Assembly: GCA_035705985.1 (NCBI GenBank)
Contig: DASSVP010000005.1
Location: forward strand, 1-26,556
Direction: 5' to 3'
DNA length: 26,556 nucleotides
From: JACVRW01 sp035705985
Lineage (GTDB): Bacteria; Actinomycetota; Thermoleophilia; Solirubrobacterales; Thermoleophilaceae
Under the pieces are notes generated by a model, which saw nothing but the letters and a program-made list of their open reading frames with translations, did not search any database and was not told where the DNA came from. Below are positions 14,861 to 20,925 of the stretch, in pieces (the stretch's first letter is position 1; each line of letters begins with the position of its first letter). The translations under genes and the position numbers were made by a program.

Positions 14861-14903
14861 GCGCCAGGGGAGGTAGTGCGTCACCGAGGCCAAGGAGCCT
14901 TCG

Positions 14904-15572
14904 ATGGCAGCTTCCCCGAGTTTCCGCCCAGGGGCGTTCAAGTCTCATACTCAGGTTGAGCTTGATGATCACTACCTCATCGCGCTCGCGAAGCAGGGCA
15001 AGAAGGACGCGTACGACCGGATCGTCAAGCGCTACTACGGCTTCGTCCGGCTGAAGGCGTCGTCGTACTTCCTCATCGGGGGAGACGCCGACGACCTGAT
15101 CCAGGAGGGGCTCGTGGGCCTCTACAAGGCGGTCCGCGACTACCGCTGGGACCGCGAGTCGAGTTTCCGGAACTTCGCCGAGCTCTGCATAACGCGGCAG
15201 ATCATCACCGCGGTGAAGACCTCGACGCGCAACAAGCACACGCCGCTGAACGAGTACGTCTCGTTCTCGCAGACCCCGGCGGCCGCCGGCGGCGACGGCG
15301 ATCCGACTCTCGACGAGCTACTGCCCGGCCCGACGGCGCACGACCCGGTGAACCAGGTGATCTCCTCCGAGGAGCTGCACAGCCTGGTGGCCTGCCTGTC
15401 GAGCGTGCTGTCCGAGCTGGAGAGCTCCGTCCTGTCGCTCTACCTCGACGGCCACAGCTACGAGGCGATCGCCGAGCGGCTCGACTGCGACACGAAGACG
15501 GTGGACAACGCGCTCCAGAGGGTGAAGCGCAAGGTCGGCGCGCACCTCAGCTCGCGCGAAGTGCTGCTGTAG
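14904..15572 (+). CDS. sigH: SigH-like RNA polymerase sigma factor
   Basis: A 222-residue sigma-70-family factor closely resembling Bacillus SigH (Spo0H). Region 2 reads AYDRIVKRYYGFVRLKASSYFLIGGDADDLIQEGLVGLYKAVRDY and SSFRNFAELCITRQIITAVKTSTRNKHTPLN. Region 4 reads LSELESSVLSLYLDGHSYEAIAERLDCDTKTVDNALQRVKRKV. Length and both regions match SigH rather than ECF factors. The ATG at 14904 has AAGGAG 6 nt upstream. As in Bacillus, it lies downstream of cysS-rlmB. In Firmicutes SigH controls post-exponential, competence and sporulation-entry genes; the regulon here is unknown. No anti-sigma gene is adjacent, so control is probably at its own promoter and leader. Confidence 0.9.
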   Translation: MAASPSFRPGAFKSHTQVELDDHYLIALAKQGKKDAYDRIVKRYYGFVRLKASSYFLIGGDADDLIQEGLVGLYKAVRDYRWDRESSFRNFAELCITRQIITAVKTSTRNKHTPLNEYVSFSQTPAAAGGDGDPTLDELLPGPTAHDPVNQVISSEELHSLVACLSSVLSELESSVLSLYLDGHSYEAIAERLDCDTKTVDNALQRVKRKVGAHLSSREVLL

Positions 15573-15590
15573 GACGCTGATTTCTAAACC

Positions 15591-15617
15591 GTTTAAACGC
15601 GCCGCGGGGGCGGGTAC
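15591..15617 (+). promoter_or_regulatory. SigB/SigF-type stress promoter
   Basis: GTTT (15591-15594), 17-bp spacer, GGGTAC (15612-15617). This fits the general-stress sigma consensus of actinobacteria (Mycobacterium SigF GTTT-N17-GGGTAT; Streptomyces SigB GNNT-N14-16-GGGTAC/T). It lies 46 bp before the small membrane peptide gene. Confidence 0.5.
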
Positions 15618-15662
15618 TTCCTGGGAGCGCCGAAGGACCAGGCGCTGACCCAAGGAGGAGAA

Positions 15663-15836
15663 ATGGTTGGAATCCTGCTGACAGTGCTGGTGGCCGTGCT
15701 GGTCTACCTGATCCTGGCTGCCCTTATCTCGCCGCTCGTCGGAATCATCGGCGCGATCCTCGTGCTGATCGCCGGCATCCCGAGCGGGGGCTTCGGCTTC
15801 GGAAACCGCTGGGGCGGCAACCGGCGCGCCGTATAG
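15663..15836 (+). CDS. Small hydrophobic membrane peptide (57 aa)
   Basis: A 57-residue ORF with the strongest ribosome site in the window (AAGGAGGAG, 15652-15660, directly before AAATG). Residues about 3-23 (GILLTVLVAVLVYLILAALIS) and 25-42 are two hydrophobic segments, followed by a Gly/Arg-rich tail (GGFGFGNRWGGNRRAV). No family could be named. The preceding SigB/SigF-type promoter suggests a stress-induced envelope peptide. A strong terminator hairpin lies 39 bp downstream, making a compact single-gene unit. It is a real gene by ribosome site, promoter, terminator and composition together, although no function can be read. Confidence 0.75.
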   Translation: MVGILLTVLVAVLVYLILAALISPLVGIIGAILVLIAGIPSGGFGFGNRWGGNRRAV

Positions 15837-15874
15837 CCACGCCGCCGCGCGCAGGCGCAACGGACTGACGACCA

Positions 15875-15900
15875 CGGGCCCCGCGTCGACGCGGGGCCCG
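15875..15900. terminator. Strong palindromic terminator
   Basis: 11-bp perfect arms (CGGGCCCCGCG and its complement) with a TCGA loop, followed on the plus strand by cgtcgtttc. It lies between the small peptide gene (plus) and tRNA-Thr (minus) and may serve both directions. The short TTT favours the plus strand. Confidence 0.7.
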
Positions 15901-15912
15901 CGTCGTTTCAGG

Positions 15913-15985
15913 AGCCGGAGGTCGGACTCGAACCGACGGCCTGCTCATTACAAGTGAGCTGCTCTACCAGCTGAGCTACTCCGGC
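15913..15985 (-). tRNA. tRNA-Thr (anticodon TGT)
   Basis: A complete 73-nt cloverleaf: acceptor GCCGGAG/CTCCGGC, D arm GCTCAGCTGGTAGAGC, anticodon stem GCTCA/TGAGC with loop CTTGTAA (anticodon TGT, reads ACA), T arm GTCGG-TTCGAGT-CCGAC, and discriminator T. The 3' CCA is not encoded (CCT follows). On the minus strand TAGACT lies 12 nt upstream of the 5' end and may be its -10 box; it overlaps the stop of the upstream membrane gene. Confidence 0.96.
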
Positions 15986-16000
15986 GCGACGCGACCGAGT

Positions 16001-16531
16001 CTAGGACTCGCTTGCGCCGACCGCCGCCTGCTCGATGTTCCCATGGCCGTTCGAGGAGGCCGGGATCTTCTCGAGTGGCTCGTACTCGGCGACGTCGTTG
16101 AGGCGACGCTCCAGCTCGGCCAGGACGACGCCGAAGAGCACGTGGCGCCAGGCGGCCTGGGCGAACGCGCGGCGGTTGCCCTGGAGCGGCTCGAGGTCGT
16201 CGCGGGCCGGGTGGTGGCGGTCGACGAGCACGCCGAGCGGCCAGAAGCCGAAGTGCTCGGCCAGGCCTGCCGCGACGCCCGCGGCGAGCGGCGGCGCCGG
16301 CACGAGCGGGCGCGCGAGCGCATACACCGCGCCGAACATCGCGCCGTTCGTCATGTGCAGGACGAGTCCGGCCGCCGGCCACGCCGCGCCGCGCGTGACG
16401 AGCTTTCCGAGCAGCTCCACGTCGTCGTAGCGCGAGCCGAACACGCGCTTGTCGAGCGGCTGCTGTGCGGCCCAGGCCGCTGCGGCCGCGGCCCCCGCCA
16501 GGGCCCCTCCCCGTAGTCTCCGAAGCTCCAT
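16001..16531 (-). CDS. Uncharacterised integral membrane protein
   Basis: A 176-residue protein with about three to four hydrophobic segments. They include an Ala-rich N-terminal stretch (ALAGAAAAAAWAAQQPLDK), GAAWPAAGLVLHMTNGAMFGAVYALARPLV, PPLAAGVAAGLAEHFGFWPLGVLVDRHHP and WRHVLFGVVLAELERRLN. The HMTNG and AEHFGFWPLG motifs resemble small conserved actinobacterial membrane proteins, but I cannot name the family. The C-terminal tail is soluble. The ATG at 16531 is preceded, 7 nt upstream, by TACGCT, so it is probably leaderless. It is divergent from the PlsC-GpsA fusion with 45 bp between starts. The stop lies within a short inverted repeat (CGAGTC/GACTCG, 15996-16010), 15 bp before tRNA-Thr. 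Confidence 0.75.
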   Translation of the reverse strand: MELRRLRGGALAGAAAAAAWAAQQPLDKRVFGSRYDDVELLGKLVTRGAAWPAAGLVLHMTNGAMFGAVYALARPLVPAPPLAAGVAAGLAEHFGFWPLGVLVDRHHPARDDLEPLQGNRRAFAQAAWRHVLFGVVLAELERRLNDVAEYEPLEKIPASSNGHGNIEQAAVGASES

Positions 16532-16538
16532 CGTTCGC

Positions 16539-16544
16539 AGCGTA
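16539..16544 (-). promoter_or_regulatory. -10 box, leaderless membrane-protein gene
   Basis: TACGCT on the minus strand, 7 nt before the ATG at 16531. The same hexamer precedes the thiolase gene at 25494. Confidence 0.45.
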
Positions 16545-16576
16545 ACGGGACTTGGCGACCCGGGTACATCTCGACG

Positions 16577-18241
16577 ATGGCCTCGCGTCCCCTCGAGCTC
16601 TACCACGAGCGCACTCGCCGCCGCGGCGTGAACCCGCTCGTGTACTGGCCGGCCCGCTGGGTGCTGAAGCCCGCGATCCTCCTCTACTTCCGGCTCCGGC
16701 GGCTCGGCACGGAGCACGTGCCCGAAGGCGGCGTGATCCTCGCGTCGAACCACCGAAGCTTCCTCGACCCGTTCGCGATCGGCTGCTGCATCGGCCGGCC
16801 GATCTACTTCGTGGCGAAGCGCGAGCTCTTCAGGAAGCCGCTGATCGGCTGGTTCCTCAACTGCATGGGCGCGTTTCCCATCAACCGGGGTGCATCGGAC
16901 GAGGAGTCGATGGAGACAGCGCGCGCCCTGCTCGAGCGCGAGCAGGCCGTCGTGATCTTCCCCGAGGGCACCCGCATCCGCACGGGGTCGCTCGCGCGGC
17001 CGCGCCGCGGGGTCGGGCGCCTCGCCCTCCAGAGCGGCAAGCCGGTCGTGCCGATCGCCGTCACCGGCTCGGAGCGCGCCCGCCGCGGCTGGCGCATCAA
17101 GCCGGTCAAGGTGCACATACGCTGCGGGCCCGCGCTCACCTTCCCGCGTGTGGACGATCCGTCACCGTTCCTGGCCGGCGAGGTCACCGAGCGCATCTGG
17201 CCGTGCGTCGGCCTCCAGTGGGAGTGGCTGGGCGGGCTGCCGCCGCTTCGCACGGCCGCCGTCGTGGGCGCCGGCTCGATGGGGACGGCCGCCGCGGCGG
17301 TCCTGGCCCGCGCCGGCCTAGAGGTGCAGCTCGGCTGCCGCACCGCCGCGCAGGCCGAGGCGCTGCGCGCCGACCGCGAGAACACGCGCTACCTCCCCGG
17401 CGTCCCGCTCGAGAGCCGCGTGGATGTGAAGACTGTGCCCGAGATCGAGCTCGCCGGAGTCGACCTCGTGGTGCTGGCCGTGCCGTGCGCCAGCCTGCCG
17501 GCCGCGGTCGGCGAGATCGGCGCGCGCATGGGCGACCGCTCGGCCGTGCTGGTGGCGTCGAAGGGCCTGGTGCCGCCGCTCGGCACGACGCCCGCCGCTT
17601 ACGTCTCGGAGCGCGTCCCGGCGCGCGCGATCGCCACGCTCGCCGGTCCCGCGCACGCGCGCGAGGCGATCATGTACGGCGCCTCCGTCGTGGTGGCCAC
17701 TCGCGACGCCGACCTTCGCCGCCAGCTGCACGACATGCTCGACGCGGGCGGGCTGACCGTGGAGGCCACCGACGACGTGACCGGCACGGAGCTGGCGGCC
17801 TGCGCGAAGAACGCCGCCGCCCTGGCGACCGCCGCCGCGGCGCCGCGCGGCGCGAATCTCGCCGGCGCCGCCGCGGGCCGCATCTTCGCGGAGATCCACG
17901 AGCTGGCCGTGGCGAGCGGCGGCCGCAGCGAGACCTTCGCCGGGCTGGCCGGCGCCGGCGACCTCGTCGCCACCGCGATCGCCGAGGGCAGCCGCAACCG
18001 TCGCGCCGGCGAGATGGTGGGCGCGGGCGTGTCGGCCGGCCAGGTCGAGGCGTCGCTCGACCAGACGGCCGAGTCGCTCGCCACCGTGCCGCTCCTCGCG
18101 AGCGCGTTCGAGCGCGAGGGCATCCACGCCCCGGTGACCACCGGCCTGGGTCGCGTGCTCGGCGGCGACGCCTCGCCGGAGCAGTGGCTCGAGAGCGTCC
18201 AGTCCGCAAGTCCGTCCCGGCGCCGCACCCACGCGGCGTAA
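16577..18241 (+). CDS. Fused acyl-glycerophosphate acyltransferase (PlsC)-glycerol-3-phosphate dehydrogenase (GpsA)
   Basis: A 554-residue single reading frame joining two phospholipid enzymes. Residues about 30-215 are a PlsC-type acyltransferase. It has motif I NHRSFLD (His59, Asp64), motif II-like FPINRG, motif III VVIFPEGTRIRTGSL (128-139) and motif IV VVPIAVTGSE. Residues about 225-550 are NAD(P)-dependent glycerol-3-phosphate dehydrogenase. It has the Rossmann loop VVGAGSMGTAAAAVLARAG (GAGSMGT at 231-237), LVVLAVPCASL, VASKGL, LAGPAHAREA, the catalytic-Lys region GTELAACAKNAAALA and GGRSETFAGLAGAGDLVATA with SRNRRAGEM. GpsA makes sn-glycerol-3-phosphate; PlsC adds the second acyl chain to lysophosphatidate. 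The ATG at 16577 has no clear ribosome site (TACATC lies 6 nt before). No stop or frameshift separates the halves. Confidence 0.9.
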   Translation: MASRPLELYHERTRRRGVNPLVYWPARWVLKPAILLYFRLRRLGTEHVPEGGVILASNHRSFLDPFAIGCCIGRPIYFVAKRELFRKPLIGWFLNCMGAFPINRGASDEESMETARALLEREQAVVIFPEGTRIRTGSLARPRRGVGRLALQSGKPVVPIAVTGSERARRGWRIKPVKVHIRCGPALTFPRVDDPSPFLAGEVTERIWPCVGLQWEWLGGLPPLRTAAVVGAGSMGTAAAAVLARAGLEVQLGCRTAAQAEALRADRENTRYLPGVPLESRVDVKTVPEIELAGVDLVVLAVPCASLPAAVGEIGARMGDRSAVLVASKGLVPPLGTTPAAYVSERVPARAIATLAGPAHAREAIMYGASVVVATRDADLRRQLHDMLDAGGLTVEATDDVTGTELAACAKNAAALATAAAAPRGANLAGAAAGRIFAEIHELAVASGGRSETFAGLAGAGDLVATAIAEGSRNRRAGEMVGAGVSAGQVEASLDQTAESLATVPLLASAFEREGIHAPVTTGLGRVLGGDASPEQWLESVQSASPSRRRTHAA

Positions 18242-18265
18242 CTGCGGGGGTAGGCTCCGTGCGGA

Positions 18266-18799
18266 GTGGAGGCAGTGACAGACAAGCAGCGGCTCGACCG
18301 CGACTTCACCGACCTCTACAAGGCGCATCTGCGCGACGTCTACTCCTACGCCTACTACCGGGTGGGCAACCACCACGACGCCGAGGACCTCACGGAGCAG
18401 ACATTCCTCCAGGCGTACCGCCACTTCGAGCGCGCGCAGCGCGAGTCGGCCGGCCGGCCGCTCCGGCCGTGGCTGATCCGCATTGCCCACAACCTCGCCG
18501 CGAACTTCTACCGCGATCGCTCGCGCCGTCCGGTCACGCAGCTGGACGATGCGAGCGTGCTGCACGAGCCGCTCGGCACGGAGCGGCTCGTGGAGGGCCG
18601 CGAGGAGGTGAAGGAGGTGCTCGAGGGCGTGGCGAAGCTTCCGGAGGACCGCCGCGAGGCGCTGATCATGCGCTTCGCGCTCGACATGGACAACCGCGAG
18701 ATCGCGCGAGCGCTCGGACGATCCGAGGGGGCCACGAAGGTGCTGATCCACAGAGCCATCAAGCAGCTCGAGGAGAGCCTGGAGGGCGACGATGAGTGA
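18266..18799 (+). CDS. ECF-type RNA polymerase sigma factor
   Basis: A 177-residue ECF sigma factor. Sigma region 2 is FTDLYKAHLRDVYSYAYYRVGNHHDAEDLTEQTFLQAYRHFER. It is followed by RPWLIRIAHNLAANFYRDRSRRP. Region 4 is LPEDRREALIMRFALDMDNREIARALGRSEGATKVLIHRAIKQLEE. There is no region 3 and no C-terminal extension. The GTG at 18266 follows TAGGCT by 9 nt; GTG 18275 is the alternative. The stop overlaps the next gene by 8 bases (ATG at 18792), so the downstream membrane protein is co-translated and is the likely anti-sigma. It lies 24 bp after the PlsC-GpsA fusion, so readthrough from that gene is possible. Confidence 0.92.
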   Translation: MEAVTDKQRLDRDFTDLYKAHLRDVYSYAYYRVGNHHDAEDLTEQTFLQAYRHFERAQRESAGRPLRPWLIRIAHNLAANFYRDRSRRPVTQLDDASVLHEPLGTERLVEGREEVKEVLEGVAKLPEDRREALIMRFALDMDNREIARALGRSEGATKVLIHRAIKQLEESLEGDDE

Positions 18800-19121
18800 C
18801 CGCGTCGAACAGCTCCTGCGCAGCGCGCTGGTGCCGGTGGAGCCGCCGGAGGCGCTGAGCGACCGCCTCGAGCGCGGGCTCACCGAGCTCACGGACGCGG
18901 CCGCGATCGAGCTCGCCGACTGGGAGCTCTCCGCCATGCGCGACCCGCGCAACTGGGCGCGCCCCGCCGCCGCCATCGTGGTGGGCAGCGTCGCTGCCGG
19001 CGGGCTCGTCCTCGTCCGCGCCCGCCAGCAGCAGAAGAAGCGTCAGGCCACCGGCCTGCACGCGCTCGAGAAGTCGCTCCGCGGCGTTGCGGACGACATC
19101 GAGAAGCGCCTCAGGGGGTAA
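18792..19121 (+). CDS. Putative membrane-bound anti-sigma factor
   Basis: A 109-residue protein encoded with an 8-bp overlap with the ECF sigma gene. The N-terminal part (1-55) is helical and charged, with MSDRVEQLLRSALVPVEPPEALSDRLERGL resembling the start of other sigma-partner proteins. One transmembrane segment (about 56-77, ARPAAAIVVGSVAAGGLVLVRA) follows, then a basic coiled-coil-like tail (RQQQKKRQATGLHALEKSLRG). There is no HxxxCxxC zinc motif, unlike the anti-sigma at 20268. The anti-sigma role rests on gene coupling and topology, not on a recognised domain. Confidence 0.6.
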   Translation: MSDRVEQLLRSALVPVEPPEALSDRLERGLTELTDAAAIELADWELSAMRDPRNWARPAAAIVVGSVAAGGLVLVRARQQQKKRQATGLHALEKSLRGVADDIEKRLRG

Positions 19122-19131
19122 GCATCGCCGC

Positions 19132-19151
19132 GCCGCGGGCACGCCCGCGGC
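19132..19151. terminator. Hairpin between convergent genes
   Basis: 8-bp stem GCCGCGGG/CCCGCGGC with a CACG loop in the 38-bp gap between the putative anti-sigma (plus) and DUF4383 (minus) genes. It is a likely bidirectional terminator, with only TT after the stem on the plus strand. Confidence 0.6.
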
Positions 19152-19159
19152 TTGCGCAA

Positions 19160-19600
19160 CTACGCCGCGCCGGTCGCCGGCCGCGCGCCGGTTCCGCGCT
19201 GCTCGCGAGCCGGTGTCGCGAGGCCCGCGCCGATCCCGGCGCTGCCGAGCAGCAGGTGCAGGATGTTGTCCTCGGTGTTCACGGGGATGAGATTGAAGAT
19301 CTCGTCGCCGTCGCCCGCGATGAAGCCGAGCGCCGTGACGAGCAGGTAGACCACGCCGAACGCGATCGCGTACACGCGCGAGCCGCTGTACGAGCCGGCC
19401 AGCGCCAGCGCGATGCCGCCGGTCGCGATGTGCACGATGTTGTGCCACGCGTTGACGTCGAGGATGCCGAGCACGGCGTCGCGCTCCGTTCCGTCGCCGG
19501 TGCCGAAGCTGGCGTTGTAGAAGAAGCCGAGGATTCCGGCGGCGACGAGAGTGATGCCGACGACCAGGCCGAATACCTGCGCAGGAGAGCGTTCTGCCAT
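19160..19600 (-). CDS. DUF4383-family membrane protein
   Basis: A 146-residue protein with four hydrophobic helices, matching the DUF4383 pattern. VFGLVVGITLVAAGILGFF opens it, then WHNIVHIATGGIALALAGS, RVYAIAFGVVYLLVTALGFIAG and LIPVNTEDNILHLLLGSAGIGAGLA. The two N-x-x-H-x motifs (NIVHI, NILHL) and the LIPVNTEDN loop are characteristic. Function is unknown. The ATG at 19600 has TAGGAG 8 nt upstream, one of the few clear ribosome sites here. It is divergent from the second ECF sigma gene, with 101 bp between starts, so it could be part of that sigma factor's regulon. Confidence 0.85.
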   Translation of the reverse strand: MAERSPAQVFGLVVGITLVAAGILGFFYNASFGTGDGTERDAVLGILDVNAWHNIVHIATGGIALALAGSYSGSRVYAIAFGVVYLLVTALGFIAGDGDEIFNLIPVNTEDNILHLLLGSAGIGAGLATPAREQRGTGARPATGAA

Positions 19601-19701
19601 GAGAGATGCTCCTAGTCGGTTACTTCTGTTCTTCCCCTACTTCGCAGCAATCACGCCGCCGGGATCATCCGAATCGGCCCTTCGCGCGTAGGAAAGCGGG
19701 A

Positions 19702-20271
19702 ATGGCAGGCGACATCCGCGATCTGGCCGACGAGGAGGTGATGCAGCTGGTGCAGCGCGGCGACCCGCGTGCCTTCGAGCTGCTCTACGACCGCCACGGC
19801 GGGGCGGCGTACTCGCTTGCGTACCGGATCGTGGGCCGTCAGGCGGCTGCCGAGGACGTGGTGCAGGAGGCGCTCATCTCGATCTGGCGAAGCCGGCTGC
19901 GTTATGACCAGACGCGCGGCAGCGTGCGGACGTGGATCCTCGGCATCGTGCGCAACCGGGCGATCGACGGGCTGCGGCGCAGCGCGGTGCACGACCGCCG
20001 CCGAGAGCCGCTCGAGGTGGTGCTGGAGGAGCAGGAGGCGCCGGAGCGGACCGATGTCGAGGTGGCGCGGCGCGACGAGGCGCGCACCGTGCGCGGGGCA
20101 CTCGAGGTCCTGCCCGCGGAGCAGCGCCGGACGATCGAGCTCGCGTACTTCGGCGGGTTCACGCACAGTCAGATCGCGGAGCTGCTGGACGAGCCGGTCG
20201 GGACCGTGAAGGGCCGCATGCGGCTGGGGCTGGACAAGATGCGGCGCGAGCTCGCGGAGGGAGTGGCATGA
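19702..20271 (+). CDS. ECF-type sigma factor (SigK-like)
   Basis: A 189-residue ECF sigma factor. Region 2 is AFELLYDRHGGAAYSLAYRIVGRQAAAEDVVQEALISIWRSRLRYDQTRGSVRTWILGIVRNRAIDGLRR. Region 4 is LPAEQRRTIELAYFGGFTHSQIAELLDEPVGTVKGRMRLGLDKMRREL. This combination with a RskA-like partner is typical of SigK-type factors. ATG 19702 is chosen because it starts the conserved region and has GGAAAG about 9 nt upstream; the frame is open upstream to 19606, but those residues look non-coding. The stop overlaps the anti-sigma ATG by four bases (ATGA). Confidence 0.93.
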   Translation: MAGDIRDLADEEVMQLVQRGDPRAFELLYDRHGGAAYSLAYRIVGRQAAAEDVVQEALISIWRSRLRYDQTRGSVRTWILGIVRNRAIDGLRRSAVHDRRREPLEVVLEEQEAPERTDVEVARRDEARTVRGALEVLPAEQRRTIELAYFGGFTHSQIAELLDEPVGTVKGRMRLGLDKMRRELAEGVA

Positions 20272-20906
20272 AGGGCGATCACGCACGCTTCGCGGAGGAC
20301 GTGGGCGCATACCTGCTCGACGCGCTCGACGGGCGGGAGCGGCGCGCTTTCGAGCGCCACCTGCGCTGGTGCGACGAGTGCCGGCGGGAGGTCGAGCGCC
20401 TGAGGCCGGCCGCGGCCGTGCTGCCGGGCTCGGTGGAGCAGGTCGAGCCGCCGGCGCGGCTGAAGGCGGCGCTGATGGCGGAGGTCGAGCCCTCCCGCGC
20501 CCGCGGGCGCCGGCCTCTGCTGCGCCCGGTGCTGGTCGCCGCGGCGGTCGGGTTGCTGATCGGAATCGGGGTGTCGCAGCTCGGCGGCGGCGACGACCCA
20601 CGCACCATCGCCGCGACCGTCGACGAGGCGATGCCGCGTGCCGGCGGCAGCCTCCGCATCGACGATGGCAGCGCGACACTGCGCCTCCACGACATGCCGG
20701 ACCCCGGGGCGCGACGCGTCTACCAGGTCTGGCTGCAACACGGCGACGAGCTGGTCCCCGCCCGGACCTTCGAGGTCGGCGCGACCGGGAGAGGCGAGGT
20801 GGACCTGAGGGAGGTCGCTGACGCCGACGGCGTCTACGTGACGCGAGAGGCAAGGGGTGGCGCAACGGTGCCCAGCGAAGACCCGATTGTCAGTGTGCCC
20901 CTGTAG
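20268..20906 (+). CDS. RskA-like zinc anti-sigma factor
   Basis: A 212-residue membrane anti-sigma factor. Its cytoplasmic N-terminal zinc anti-sigma domain has HLRWCDEC (His31, Cys35, Cys38), the HxxxCxxC motif. One transmembrane helix follows (about 84-105, LRPVLVAAAVGLLIGIGVSQL). The extracytoplasmic part (about 110-212) resembles the RskA C-terminal domain, with RRVYQVWLQHGDELVPARTFEVGATGRGEVDL and the end SEDPIVSVPL. It should hold the co-translated ECF sigma factor at the membrane until regulated proteolysis. It is followed after 19 bp by a rhomboid protease gene, which might be part of that proteolysis. Confidence 0.9.
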   Translation: MKGDHARFAEDVGAYLLDALDGRERRAFERHLRWCDECRREVERLRPAAAVLPGSVEQVEPPARLKAALMAEVEPSRARGRRPLLRPVLVAAAVGLLIGIGVSQLGGGDDPRTIAATVDEAMPRAGGSLRIDDGSATLRLHDMPDPGARRVYQVWLQHGDELVPARTFEVGATGRGEVDLREVADADGVYVTREARGGATVPSEDPIVSVPL

Positions 20907-20925
20907 CTAGGGTCCCGGCCCAGCC

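Noticed and set aside
14843..14956. Small ORF (ATG 14843) overlapping sigH
   Set aside because: About 37 codons, weak ribosome site, runs out of frame into sigH; no sign of coding constraint.
19669..19674. CCGAAT as a SigK-type -10 element for autoregulation of the second ECF gene
   Set aside because: The matching CCATCC -35 is absent at the required distance, so the match is probably chance.
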